DNA from: Haliclystus octoradiatus
Lineage: Eukaryota; Cnidaria; Staurozoa; Stauromedusae; Haliclystidae
NCBI GenBank assembly: GCA_916610825.1
Contig: OU744452.1
Coordinates: 9,890,021-9,954,020, forward strand
Direction: 5' to 3'
Length of the DNA: 64,000 nt
The translations under genes were made by a program, and so were the position numbers. Below the pieces are notes generated by a model. It was not told the origin of the DNA and did no database searches. It saw nothing but the letters and a program-made list of their open reading frames with translations. This document shows, piece by piece, positions 31,501 through 41,800 of this stretch; the first letter of the stretch is position 1; every line of letters begins with the position of its first letter.

Positions 31501-33970
31501 TCTACAACTGAAAAACCAAGTACTATAACTGATCAACCGACCATTGTTGCTGATAATACCACTACAGAAACACCTTCTACCTCCTCCGCTCCAACAACAA
31601 CAGAGAAGCCAAGCACTATTACTGATCAAACAACCACGATTGCTGATAACACCACTACCGAAACACCTTCTACCACGTATATTCCAACTACAACCGTACA
31701 ACCAAGCACTATAACTGATCAACCGACCACTGTTGCTGATAATACCACTACAGAAACACCATCTACCACTTATGTTCCCACTACAACAGAAAAGCAAAGC
31801 ACTGTAACTGATCAACCGACCACCTTTGCTGACAACACCACTACCGAAACACCTTCGACTTCCTCCGCTCCAACAACAACAGAGAAGCCAAGCACTGTTA
31901 CTGATCAACCAACCACGATTGCTGATAACACCACTACAGAAACACCATCTACCACGTATGCTCCATCTACAACTGAAAAACCAAGTACTATAACTGATCA
32001 ACCGACCACTGTTGCTGATAATACCACTACAGAAACACCATCTACCACTTATGTTCCCACTACAACCGAAAATCAAAGCACTGTAACTGATCAACCAACT
32101 ACCTTTGCTGACAACACCACTACCGAAACACCTTCTACCACGTATATTCCAACTACAGCCGAACAACCAAGCACTGTAACTGATCAACCAACCACTATTG
32201 CTGATAACACCACTAGCGAAACACCTTCTACGTCATCAGCTCCAACAACAACAGAAAAGCCAAGCACTATTACTGATCAACCAACCACGATTGCTGATAA
32301 CACCACTACAGAAACACCTTCTACTACATTAGCTCCAACAACAACAGAAAAGCCAAGCACTATTACTGATCAACCAACCACGATTGCTGATAACACCACT
32401 ACAGAAACACCATCTACCACGTATGCTCCATCTACAACAGAAAAGCCAAGCACTATTACTGATCAACCAACCACGATTGCTGATAACACCACTACAGAAA
32501 CACCTTCTACTACATTAGCTCCAACAACAAAAGAGAAGTCAAGCACTATTACTGATCAACCAACCACTATTGCTGATAACACCACTAGCGAAACACCTTC
32601 TACCTCATCAGCTCCAACAACAACAGAGAAGCCAAGCACTGTTACTGATCAACCATCCACTATTGCTGATAACACTACTACAGAAACACCATCTACCACG
32701 TATGTTCCAAATACAACCGAAAATCCAAGCACTATATCTGATCAGCCAACCACTATTGCTGATAACACCACTACCGAAACACCTTCTACCTCATCAGCTC
32801 CAACAACAACAGAAAAGCCAAGCACTATAACTGATCAACCAACCACTGTTGCTGATAACACCACTACAGAAACACCATCTACCACTTATGTTCCCACTAC
32901 AACCGAAAATCAAAGCACTGTAACTGATCAACCAACTACCTTTGCTGACAACACCACTACCGAAACACCTTCTACCACGTATATTCCAACTACAGCCGAA
33001 CAACCAAGCACTGTAACTGATCAACCAACCACTATTGCTGATAACACCACTAGCGAAACACCTTCTACGTCATCAGCTCCAACAACAACAGAAAAGCCAA
33101 GCACTATTACTGATCAACCAACCACGATTGCTGATAACACCACTACAGAAACACCTTGTACTACATTAGCTCCAACAACAACAGAAAAGCCAAGCACTAT
33201 TACTGATCAACCAACCACGATTGCTGATAACACCACTACAGAAACACCATCTACCACGTATGCTCCATCTACAACAGAAAAGCCAAGCACTATTACTGAT
33301 CAACCAACCACGATTGCTGATAACACCACTACAGAAACACCTTCTACTACATTAGCTCCAACAACAAAAGAGAAGTCAAGCACTATTACTGATCAACCAA
33401 CCACTATTGCTGATAACACCACTAGCGAAACACCTTCTACCTCATCAGCTCCAACAACAACAGAGAAGCCAAGCACTGTTACTGATCAACCATCCACTAT
33501 TGCTGATAACACTACTACAGAAACACCATCTACCACGTATGTTCCAAATACAACCGAAAATCCAAGCACTATATCTGATCAGCCAACCACTATTGCTGAT
33601 AACACCACTACCGAAACACCTTCTACCTCATCAGCTCCAACAACAACAGAAAAGCCAAGCACTATAACTGATCAACCAACCACTGTTGCTGATAACACCA
33701 CTACAGAAACACCATCTACTACATTAGCTCCAACAACAACAGAGAAGCCAAGCACTGTTTCTGATCAACCAACCACGATTGCTGATAACACCGCTACTGA
33801 AACACCTTCTACTACATTAGCTCCAACAACAACAGAGAAGCCAAGCACTGTAACTGATCAACCAACCACTATTGCTGATAACACCACTAGCGAAACACCT
33901 TCTACGTCATCAGCTCCATCAACAACAGAAAAGCCAAGCACTATTACTGATCAACCAACCACGATTGCTG
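27200..33970 (+). repeat. Large segmental duplication, left copy (offset 11,406 bp)
   Basis: About 6.7 kb here recur at about 38.65-45.37 kb. The offset is 11,406 bp, or 11,401 bp for the part left of the 5-bp deletion. Shared landmarks include the TMIADN unit (ATG at 30892 and 42298), the TMSDN unit, the TYTPSTTEK unit and the TTAEQ linkers. This copy carries the frameshift at 28544 and the Cys codon at 33157; the other copy has neither. Confidence 0.85.
28541..28556 (+). other. 5-bp deletion and resulting frameshift stop
   Basis: Every comparable unit reads gagaagccaagcactg; here it reads gagaagcactg, so five bases are missing at about 28544/28545. The lost segment lies between two AAGC direct repeats, as expected of slippage or microhomology deletion. 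The frame changes from positions divisible by 3 to positions equal to 1 modulo 3, and TGA is met at 28554-28556. This is the only frame-changing indel in the window. Confidence 0.95.
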
Positions 33971-36900
33971 ATAACACTACTACAGAAACATCATCTACCA
34001 TGTATGCTCCATCTACAACTGAAAAACCAAGTACTATAACTGATCAACCGACCACTGCTGCTGATAATACCACTACAGAAACACCATCTACCACTAATGT
34101 TCCCACTACAACCGAAAAGCAAAGCACTGTAACTGATCAACCAACCACCTTTGCTGACAACACCACTACCGAAACACCTTCTACCACGTATATTCCAACT
34201 ACAACCGAACAACCAAGCACTGTAACTGATCAACCAACCACTATTGCTGATAACACCACTAGCGAAACACCTTCTACGTCATCAGCTCCAACAACAACAG
34301 AAAAGCCAAGCACTATTACTGATCAACCAACCACGATTGCTGATAACACCACTACAGAAACACCTTCTACAACATTAGCTCCAACAACAAAAGAGAAGCC
34401 AAGCACTATTACTGATCAACCAACCACTATTGCTGATAACACCACTAGCGAAACACCTTCTACCTCATCAGCTCCAACAACAACAGAAAAGCCAAGCACT
34501 ATAACTAATCAACCGACCACTGTTGCTGATAACACCACTACAGAAACACCATCTACTACATTAGCTCCAACAACAACAGAGAAGCCAAGCACTGTTTCTG
34601 ATCAACCAACCACGATTGCTGATAACACCACTACAGAAACACCTTCTACCTCCTCCGCTCCAACAACAACAGAGAAGCCAAGCACTGTTACTGAAGAACC
34701 AACCACTATTGCTGATAACACCAATACCGAAACACCTTCTACCTCCTCCGCTCCAACAACAACAGAGATGCCAAGCACTGTTACTGATCAACCAACCACT
34801 ATTGCTGATAACACTACTACAGAAACACCATCTACCACGTATGTTCCAACTACAACCGAAAATCCAAGCACTATATCTGATCAGCCAACCACTATTGCTG
34901 ATAACACCACTAGCGAAACACCTTCTACCTCATCAGCTCCAACAACAACAGAAAAGCCAAGCACTATAACTGATCAACCAACCACTATTGCTGATAACAC
35001 CACTACCAAAACACCTTCTACCACGTATATTCCAACTACAACCGAACAACCAAGCACTGTAACTGATCAACCGACCACTGTTGCTAATAACACCACTACC
35101 AAAACACCTTCTACCTCCTCCGGTCCAACAACAACAGAGAAGCCAAGCACTGTTACTGAAGAACCAACCACTATTGCTGATAACACCACTACCGAAACAC
35201 CTTCTACCTCCTCCGCTCCAACAACAACAGAGAAGCCAAGCACTGTTACTGATCAACCAACCACTATTGCTGATAACACCACTAGCGAAACACCTTCTAC
35301 CTCATCAGCTCCAACAACAACAGAAAAGCCAAGCACTGTAACTGATCAACCAACCACTATTGCTGATAACACCACTACAGAAACACCATCTACCACGTAT
35401 GCTCCATCTACAACTGAAAAACCAAGTACTATAACTGATCAACCGACCACTGTTTCTGATAATACCACTACAAAAACACCATCAACAACAGAGAAGCCAA
35501 GCACTGTAACTGATCAACCAACCACTATTGCTGACAACACCACTAGCGAAACACCTTCTACCTCATCAGCTCCAACCTCAACAGAAAAGCCAAGCACTGT
35601 AACTGATCAACCAACCACTATTGCTGATAACACCACTACAGAAGCACCATCTACCACGTATGCTCCATCTACAACTGAAAAACCAAGTACTATAACTGAT
35701 CAACCGACCACTGTTTCTGATAATACCACTACAAAAACACCGTCAACAACAGAGAAGCCAAGCACTGTAACTGATCAACCAACCACTATTGCTGACAACA
35801 CCACTAGCGAAGCACCTTCTACCTCATCAGCACCAACAACAACAGAAAAGCCAAGCACTATTACTGATCAACCAAGTACGATTGCTGATAACACCACTAG
35901 CGAAACAACTTCTACCTCATCAGCTCCAACAACAACAGAAAAGCCAAGCACTGTTACTGATAAAACAACCACTATTGCTGATGACACTACTACAGAAACA
36001 CCATCTACCACGTATGTTCCAACTACAACAGAAAGTCAAAGCACTATAACTGATCAGCCAACCACTATTGCTGATAACACCACTAGCGAAACACCTTCTA
36101 CCTCATCAGCTCCAACAACAACAGAAAAGCCAAGCACTATTACTGATCAACAAACCACGATTGCTGATAACACCACTAGTGAAACACTTTCTACCTCATC
36201 AGCTCCAACAACAACAGAAAAGCCAAGCACTGTTACTGATCAACCAACCACTATTGCTGATAACACCACTACCGAAACACCTTCTACTACCTCTGCTCCA
36301 ATAACAACAACAGAAAAGCCAAGCACTATAACTGATCAACCGACCACTGTTGTTGATAACACCACTACAGAAACACCATCTACTAAATTAGCTCCAACAA
36401 CAACAGAGAAGACAAGCACTGTTTCTGATCAACCAACCACGATTGCTGATAACACCACTACAGAAACATCTTTTACCACTTCAGCTCCAACAACAACAGA
36501 AAAACCAAGCACCGTAACTGATCAACCAACCACTGTTCCTGATAACACCACTACCAAAACACCTTCTACCACGTATATTCCAACTACAACCGAACAACCA
36601 AGCACTGTAACTGATCAACCGACCACTGTTGCTAATAACACCACTACCAAATCATTTTCTACCATGTCCGGTCCAACAACAACAGAGAAGCCAAGCACTG
36701 TTACTGAAGAACCAACCACTATTGCTGATAACACCACTACCGAAACACCTTCTACCTCCTCCGGTCCATCAACAACAGAGAAGCCAAGCACTATAACTGA
36801 TCAACCAACCACGATTGCTGATAACACCACTCCCGCAGCACCTTCTACTACATTAGCTCCAACAACAACAGAGAAGCCAAGCACTGTAACTGATCAACCA

Positions 36901-38808
36901 ACCACGATTGCTGATAACACCACTACTGAAAAACCTTCCACTACATTAGCTCCAACAACAACAGAGAAGCCAAGCACTGTAACTGATCAACCAACCACTA
37001 TTTCTGATAACACCACAAGCGAAACAACTTCTACGTCATCAGCTCCAACAACAACAGAAAAGCCAAGCACTATTACTGATCAACCAACCACGATTGCTGA
37101 TAACACCACTACAGAAACACCATCTACCACGTATGCTCCATCTACAACTGAAAAACCAAGTACTTTAACTGATCAACCGACCACTGTTGCTGATAATACC
37201 ACTACAGAAACACCTTCTACCTCCTCCGCTCCAACAACAACAGAGAAGCCAAGCACTATTACTGATCAAACAACCACGATTGCTGATAACACCACTACCG
37301 AAACACCTTCTACCACGTATATTCCAACTACAACCGTACAACCAAGCACTATAACTGATCAACCGACCACTGTTGCTGATAATACCACTACAGAAACACC
37401 ATCTACCACTTATGTTCCCACTACAACAGAAAAGCAAAGCACTGTAACTGATCAACCGACCACCTTTGCTGACAACACCACTACCGAAACACCTTCGACT
37501 TCCTCCGCTCCAACAACAACAGAGAAGCCAAGCACTGTTACTGATCAACCAACCACGATTGCTGATAACACTACTACAGAAACAACATCTACCACGTATG
37601 TTCCAACTACAACGGAAAACCCAAGCACTATATCTGATCAGCCAACCACTATTTCTGATAACACCACTAGCGAAACACCTTCTACCTCATCAGCTCCAAC
37701 AACAACAGAACCACCAAGCACTATAACTGATCAACCGACCACTGTTGCTGATAACACCACTACAGAAACACCATCTACTACATTAGCTCCAACAACAACA
37801 GAGAAGCCAAGCACTGTTTCTGATCAACCAACCACGATTGCTGATAACACCACTACAGAAACATCTTCTACCACTTCAGCTCCAACAACAACAGAAAAAC
37901 CAAGCACCGTAATTGATCAACCAACCACTGTTCCTGATAACACCACTACCAAAACACCTTCTACCACGTATATTCCAACTACAACCGAACAACCAAGCAC
38001 TGTAACTGATCAACCGACCACTGTTGCTAATAACACCACTACCAAAACATTTTCTACCTCCTCCGGTCCAACAACAACAGAGAAGCCAAGCACTGTTACT
38101 GAAGAACCAACCACTATTGCTGATAACACCACTACCGAAACACCTTCTACCTCCTCTGGTCCAACAACAACAGAGAAGCCAAGCACTATAACTGATCAAC
38201 CAAACACGATTGCTGATAACACCACTCCCGCAGCACCTTCTACTACATTAGCTCCAACAACAACAGAGAAGCCAAGCACTGTAACTGATCAACCAACCAC
38301 GATTGCTGATAACACCACTACTGAAACACCTTCCACTACATTAGCTCCAACAACAACAGAGAAGCCAAGCACTGTTACTGAAGAACCAACCACTATTGCT
38401 GATAACACCACTACCGAAACACCTTCTACCTCCTCCGGTCCAACAACAACAGAGAAGCCAAGCACTATAACTGATCAACCAACCACGATTGCTGATAACA
38501 CCACTCCCGCAGCACCTTCTACTACATTAGCTCCAACAACAACAGAGAAGCCAAGCACTGTAACTGATCAACCAACCACGATTGCTGATAACACCACTAC
38601 TGAAACACCTTCCACTACATTAGCTCCAACAACAACAGAGAAGCCAAGCACTGTAACTGATCAACCAACCACTATTGCTGATAACACCACAAGCGAAACA
38701 ACTTCTACGTCATCAGCTCCAACAACAACAGAAAAGCCAAGCACTATTACTGATCAACCAACCACGATTGCTGATAACACCACTACAGAAACACCATCTA
38801 CCACGTAA
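28546..38808 (+). CDS. Continuation of the mucin-like repeat frame after the frameshift
   Basis: Immediately after the 5-bp deletion the same 31-residue repeat continues in another frame for 3,420 codons, until TAA at 38806-38808. Its first in-frame ATG is at 30892, where ACG has become ATG at a core Thr (Thr to Met, giving PTMIADN); translation from there would give 2,638 residues. This ATG is a repeat variant, not a start with any promoter or leader context. Repeat content matches the upstream segment: Thr-Asp-Gln core, Asn-Thr-Thr sequons, and TYVP, TYAP, SSAP and TLAP linkers. It also holds the only Cys I found in the repeat frame (TGT 33157-33159, replacing Ser). I read this as part of the same gene, separated by a lesion or assembly error. 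Alternatively it is untranslated 3' remnant if the TGA at 28554 is genuine. Confidence 0.6.
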   Translation, partial: TVSDQPTTIADNTTTETSFTTSAPTTTEKPSTVIDQPTTVPDNTTTKTPSTTYIPTTTEQPSTVTDQPTTVANNTTTKTFSTSSGPTTTEKPSTVTEEPTTIADNTTTETPSTSSGPTTTEKPSTITDQPTTIADNTTPEAPSTTLAPTTTEKPSTVTDQPTTIADNTTTETPSTTIAPTTTEKPSTVTEEPTTIADNTTTETPSTSSGSTTTEKPSTITDQPTTIADNTTPAAPSTTLAPTTTEKPSTVTDQPTTIADNTTTETPSTTLAPTTTEKPSTVTDQPTTIADNTTSETTSTSSAPTTTEKPSTITDQPTTIADNTTTETPSTTYAPSTTEKSSTLTDQPTTVADNTTTETPSTSSAPTTTEKPSTITDQTTTIADNTTTETPSTTYIPTTTVQPSTITDQPTTVADNTTTETPSTTYVPTTTEKQSTVTDQPTTFADNTTTETPSTSSGPTTTEKPSTVTDQPTTIADNTTTETTSTTYVPTTTENPSTISDQPTTISDNTTSETPSTSSAPTTTEPPSTITDQPTTVADNTTTETPSTTLAPTTTEKPSTVSDQPTTIADNTTPAAPSTTSAPTTTEKPSTVIDQPTTVPDNTTTKTPSTTYIPTTTEQPSTVTDQPTTVANNTTTKTFSTSSGPTTTEKPSTVTEEPTTIADNTTTETPSTSSGPTTTEKPSTITDQPNTIADNTTPAAPSTTLAPTTTEKPSTVTDQPTTIADNTTTETPSTTIAPTTTEKPSTVTEEPTTIADNTTPETPSTSSGPTTTEKPSTITDQPTMIADNTTPAAPSTTLAPTTTEKPSTVTDQPTTIADNTTTETPSTTIAPTTTEKPSTVTDQPTTIADNTTSETPSTSSAPTTTEKPSTITDQPTTMSDNTTPAAPSTKLAPTTTEKPNTVTDQPTTIADNTATETPSTTLAPTTTEKPSTVTDQPTTIADNTTSETPSTSSAPTTTEKPSTITDQPTTIADNTTTETPSTTYTPSTTEKPSTITDQPTIVADNTTTETPSTSSAPTTTEKPSTITDQTTTIADNTTTETPSTTYIPTTTVQPSTITDQPTTVADNTTTETPSTTYVPTTTEKQSTVTDQPTTFADNTTTETPSTSSAPTTTEKPSTVTDQPTTIADNTTTETPSTTYAPSTTEKPSTITDQPTTVADNTTTETPSTTYVPTTTENQSTVTDQPTTFADNTTTETPSTTYIPTTAEQPSTVTDQPTTIADNTTSETPSTSSAPTTTEKPSTITDQPTTIADNTTTETPSTTLAPTTTEKPSTITDQPTTIADNTTTETPSTTYAPSTTEKPSTITDQPTTIADNTTTETPSTTLAPTTKEKSSTITDQPTTIADNTTSETPSTSSAPTTTEKPSTVTDQPSTIADNTTTETPSTTYVPNTTENPSTISDQPTTIADNTTTETPSTSSAPTTTEKPSTITDQPTTVADNTTTETPSTTYVPTTTENQSTVTDQPTTFADNTTTETPSTTYIPTTAEQPSTVTDQPTTIADNTTSETPSTSSAPTTTEKPSTITDQPTTIADNTTTETPCTTLAPTTTEKPSTITDQPTTIADNTTTETPSTTYAPSTTEKPSTITDQPTTIADNTTTETPSTTLAPTTKEKSSTITDQPTTIADNTTSETPSTSSAPTTTEKPSTVTDQPSTIADNTTTETPSTTYVPNTTENPSTISDQPTTIADNTTTETPSTSSAPTTTEKPSTITDQPTTVADNTTTETPSTTLAPTTTEKPSTVSDQPTTIADNTATETPSTTLAPTTTEKPSTVTDQPTTIADNTTSETPSTSSAPSTTEKPSTITDQPTTIADNTTTETSSTMYAPSTTEKPSTITDQPTTAADNTTTETPSTTNVPTTTEKQSTVTDQPTTFADNTTTETPSTTYIPTTTEQPSTVTDQPTTIADNTTSETPSTSSAPTTTEKPSTITDQPTTIADNTTTETPSTTLAPTTKEKPSTITDQPTTIADNTTSETPSTSSAPTTTEKPSTITNQPTTVADNTTTETPSTTLAPTTTEKPSTVSDQPTTIADNTTTETPSTSSAPTTTEKPSTVTEEPTTIADNTNTETPSTSSAPTTTEMPSTVTDQPTTIADNTTTETPSTTYVPTTTENPSTISDQPTTIADNTTSETPSTSSAPTTTEKPSTITDQPTTIADNTTTKTPSTTYIPTTTEQPSTVTDQPTTVANNTTTKTPSTSSGPTTTEKPSTVTEEPTTIADNTTTETPSTSSAPTTTEKPSTVTDQPTTIADNTTSETPSTSSAPTTTEKPSTVTDQPTTIADNTTTETPSTTYAPSTTEKPSTITDQPTTVSDNTTTKTPSTTEKPSTVTDQPTTIADNTTSETPSTSSAPTSTEKPSTVTDQPTTIADNTTTEAPSTTYAPSTTEKPSTITDQPTTVSDNTTTKTPSTTEKPSTVTDQPTTIADNTTSEAPSTSSAPTTTEKPSTITDQPSTIADNTTSETTSTSSAPTTTEKPSTVTDKTTTIADDTTTETPSTTYVPTTTESQSTITDQPTTIADNTTSETPSTSSAPTTTEKPSTITDQQTTIADNTTSETLSTSSAPTTTEKPSTVTDQPTTIADNTTTETPSTTSAPITTTEKPSTITDQPTTVVDNTTTETPSTKLAPTTTEKTSTVSDQPTTIADNTTTETSFTTSAPTTTEKPSTVTDQPTTVPDNTTTKTPSTTYIPTTTEQPSTVTDQPTTVANNTTTKSFSTMSGPTTTEKPSTVTEEPTTIADNTTTETPSTSSGPSTTEKPSTITDQPTTIADNTTPAAPSTTLAPTTTEKPSTVTDQPTTIADNTTTEKPSTTLAPTTTEKPSTVTDQPTTISDNTTSETTSTSSAPTTTEKPSTITDQPTTIADNTTTETPSTTYAPSTTEKPSTLTDQPTTVADNTTTETPSTSSAPTTTEKPSTITDQTTTIADNTTTETPSTTYIPTTTVQPSTITDQPTTVADNTTTETPSTTYVPTTTEKQSTVTDQPTTFADNTTTETPSTSSAPTTTEKPSTVTDQPTTIADNTTTETTSTTYVPTTTENPSTISDQPTTISDNTTSETPSTSSAPTTTEPPSTITDQPTTVADNTTTETPSTTLAPTTTEKPSTVSDQPTTIADNTTTETSSTTSAPTTTEKPSTVIDQPTTVPDNTTTKTPSTTYIPTTTEQPSTVTDQPTTVANNTTTKTFSTSSGPTTTEKPSTVTEEPTTIADNTTTETPSTSSGPTTTEKPSTITDQPNTIADNTTPAAPSTTLAPTTTEKPSTVTDQPTTIADNTTTETPSTTLAPTTTEKPSTVTEEPTTIADNTTTETPSTSSGPTTTEKPSTITDQPTTIADNTTPAAPSTTLAPTTTEKPSTVTDQPTTIADNTTTETPSTTLAPTTTEKPSTVTDQPTTIADNTTSETTSTSSAPTTTEKPSTITDQPTTIADNTTTETPSTT
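35437..35511 (+). repeat. 75-bp short unit
   Basis: Third copy of the unit at 13281, at the 22,156-bp offset. Confidence 0.92.
35698..35772 (+). repeat. 75-bp short unit, silent variant
   Basis: Third copy of the unit at 13542 with its CCG marker, at the 22,156-bp offset. Confidence 0.92.
36238..36333 (+). repeat. 96-bp long unit
   Basis: Third copy of the unit at 14082, at the 22,156-bp offset. Confidence 0.92.
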
Positions 38809-41800
38809 GCTCCATCTACAACTGAAAAATCAAGTACTTTAACTGATCAACCGACCACTGTTGCTGATAATACCACTACAGAAACACCTTCTACCTCCTC
38901 CGCTCCAACAACAACAGAGAAGCCAAGCACTATTACTGATCAAACAACCACGATTGCTGATAACACCACTCCCGCAGCACCTTCTACTACATTAGCTCCA
39001 ACAACAACAGAGAAGCCAAGCACTGTAACTGATCAACCAACCACGATTGCTGATAACACCACTACTGAAACACCTTCTACTACATTAGCTCCAACAACAA
39101 CAGAGAAGCCAAGCACTGTAACTGATCAACCAACCACTATTGCTGATAACACCACAAGCGAAACAACTTCTACGTCATCAGCTCCAACAACAACAGAAAA
39201 GCCAAGCACTATTACTGATCAACCAACCACGATTGCTGATAACACCACTACAGAAACACCATCTACCACGTATGCTCCATCTACAACTGAAAAACCAAGT
39301 ACTTTAACTGATCAACCGACCACTGTTGCTGATAATACCACTACAGAAACACCTTCTACCTCCTCCGCTCCAACAACAACAGAGAAGCCAAGCACTATTA
39401 CTGATCAAACAACCACGATTGCTGATAACACCACTACCGGAACACCTTCTACCACGTATATTCCAACTACAACCGTACAACCAAGCACTATAACTGATCA
39501 ACCGACCACTGTTGCTGATAATACCACTACAGAAACACCATCTACCACTTATGTTCCCACTACAACAGAAAAGCAAAGCACTGTAACTGATCAACCGACC
39601 ACCTTTGCTGACAACACCACTACCGAAACACCTTCGACTTCCTCCGCTCCAACAACAACAGAGAAGCCAAGCACTGTTACTGATCAACCAACCACGATTG
39701 CTGATAACACTACTACAGAAACAACATCTACCACGTATGTTCCAACTACAACGGAAAACCCAAGCACTATATCTGATCAGCCAACCACTATTTCTGATAA
39801 CACCACTAGCGAAACACCTTCTACCTCATCAGCTCCAACAACAACAGAACCACCAAGCACTATAACTGATCAACCGACCACTGTTGCTGATAACACCACT
39901 ACAGAAACACCATCTACTACATTAGCTCCAACAACAACAGAGAAGCCAAGCACTGTTTCTGATCAACCAACCACGATTGCTGATAACACCACTACAGAAA
40001 CATCTTCTACCACTTCAGCTCCAACAACAACAGAAAAACCAAGCACCGTAATTGATCAACCAACCACTGTTCCTGATAACACCACTACCAAAACACCTTC
40101 TACCACGTATATTCCAACTACAACCGAACAACCAAGCACTGTAACTGATCAACCGACCACTGTTGCTAATAACACCACTACCAAAACATTTTCTACCTCC
40201 TCCGGTCCAACAACAACAGAGAAGCCAAGCACTGTTACTGAAGAACCAACCACGATTGCTGATAACACCACTACCGAAACACCTTCTACCTCCTCTGGTC
40301 CAACAACAACAGAGAAGCCAAGCACTATAACTGATCAACCAAACACGATTGCTGATAACACCACTCCCGCAGCACCTTCTACTACATTAGCTCCAACAAC
40401 AACAGAGAAGCCAAGCACTGTAACTGATCAACCAACCACGATTGCTGATAACACCACTACTGAAACACCTTCCACTACAATAGCTCCAACAACAACAGAG
40501 AAGCCAAGCACTGTTACTGAAGAACCAACCACTATTGCTGATAACACCACTACCGAAACACCTTCTACCTCCTCCGGTTCAACAACAACAGAGAAGCCAA
40601 GCACTATAACTGATCAACCAACCACGATTGCTGATAACACCACTCCCGCAGCACCTTCTACCACATTAGCTCCAACAACAACAGAGAAGCCAAGCACTGT
40701 AACTGATCAACCAACCACGATTGCTGATAACACCACTACTGAAACACCTTCCACTACTTTAGCTCCAACAACAACAGAGAAGCCAAGCACTGTAACTGAT
40801 CAACCAACCACTATTGCTGATAACACCACAAGCGAAACAACTTCTACGTCATCAGCTCCAACAACAACAGAAAAGCCAAGCACTATTACTGATCAACCAA
40901 CCACGATTGCTGATAACACCACTACAGAAACACCATCTACCACGTATGCTCCATCTACAACTGAAAAATCAAGTACTTTAACTGATCAACCGACCACTGT
41001 TGCTGATAATACCACTACAGAAACACCTTCTACCTCCTCCGCTCCAACAACAACAGAGAAGCCAAGCACTATTACTGATCAACCAACCACGATTGCTGAT
41101 AACACCACTACCGAAACACCTTCTACCACGTATATTCCAACTACAACCGTACAACCAAGCACTATAACTGATCAACCGACCACTGTTGCTGATAATACCA
41201 CTACAGAAACACCATCTACCACTTATGTTCCCACTACAACAGAAAAGCAAAGCACTGTAACTGATCAACCGACCACCTTTGCTGACAACACCACTACCGA
41301 AACACCTTCGACTTCCTCCGGTCCAACAACAACAGAGAAGCCAAGCACTGTTACTGATCAACCAACCACGATTGCTGATAACACTACTACAGAAACAACA
41401 TCTACCACGTATGTTCCAACTACAACGGAAAACCCAAGCACTATAACTGATCAGCCAACCACTATTTCTGATAACACCACTAGCGAAACACCTTCTACCT
41501 CATCAGCTCCAACAACAACAGAACCACCAAGCACTATAACTGATCAACCGACCACTGTTGCTGATAACACCACTACAGAAACACCATCTACTACATTAGC
41601 TCCAACAACAACAGAGAAGCCAAGCACTGTTTCTGATCAACCAACCACGATTGCTGATAACACCACTACAGAAACATCTTCTACCACTTCAGCTCCAACA
41701 ACAACAGAAAAACCAAGCACCGTAATTGATCAACCAACCACTGTTCCTGATAACACCACTACCAAAACACCTTCTACCACGTATATTCCAACTACAACCG

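Larger units (their letters stand above)
33930..38340 (+). repeat. Block copy 3 of 3 (offset 22,156 bp from copy 1)
   Basis: This block lies 12,982 bp from copy 2, which is 140 units minus two short-unit deficits, plus one long-unit excess, minus the 5-bp deletion. It starts just upstream of the TSSTMYAP unit (Met codon at about 34000) and carries the short units at 35437 and 35698 and the long unit at 36238. Beyond about 38340 it continues like the middle 2,139-bp copy (17.1-18.9 kb), so the block is a mosaic. Confidence 0.83.

Noticed and set aside
31399..32187. Minus-strand open frame of 262 codons rich in Cys, Trp, Ser and Gly, with an identical partner at 42805-43593 and dozens of shorter relatives.
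   Set aside because: It is the antisense reading of the same 93-bp repeat; its length only reflects that a few units lack antisense stops. It starts and ends at repeat-defined positions and has no independent signal. I treat all such frames as shadows.
38801..38812. The nonsense mutation creates cacGTAAGC, which resembles a 5' splice donor and could in principle splice out the stop.
   Set aside because: There is no matching branch point or pyrimidine-rich acceptor context that I can see in the repeat, and the match arises from a single base change. It is worth only a look in transcript data.
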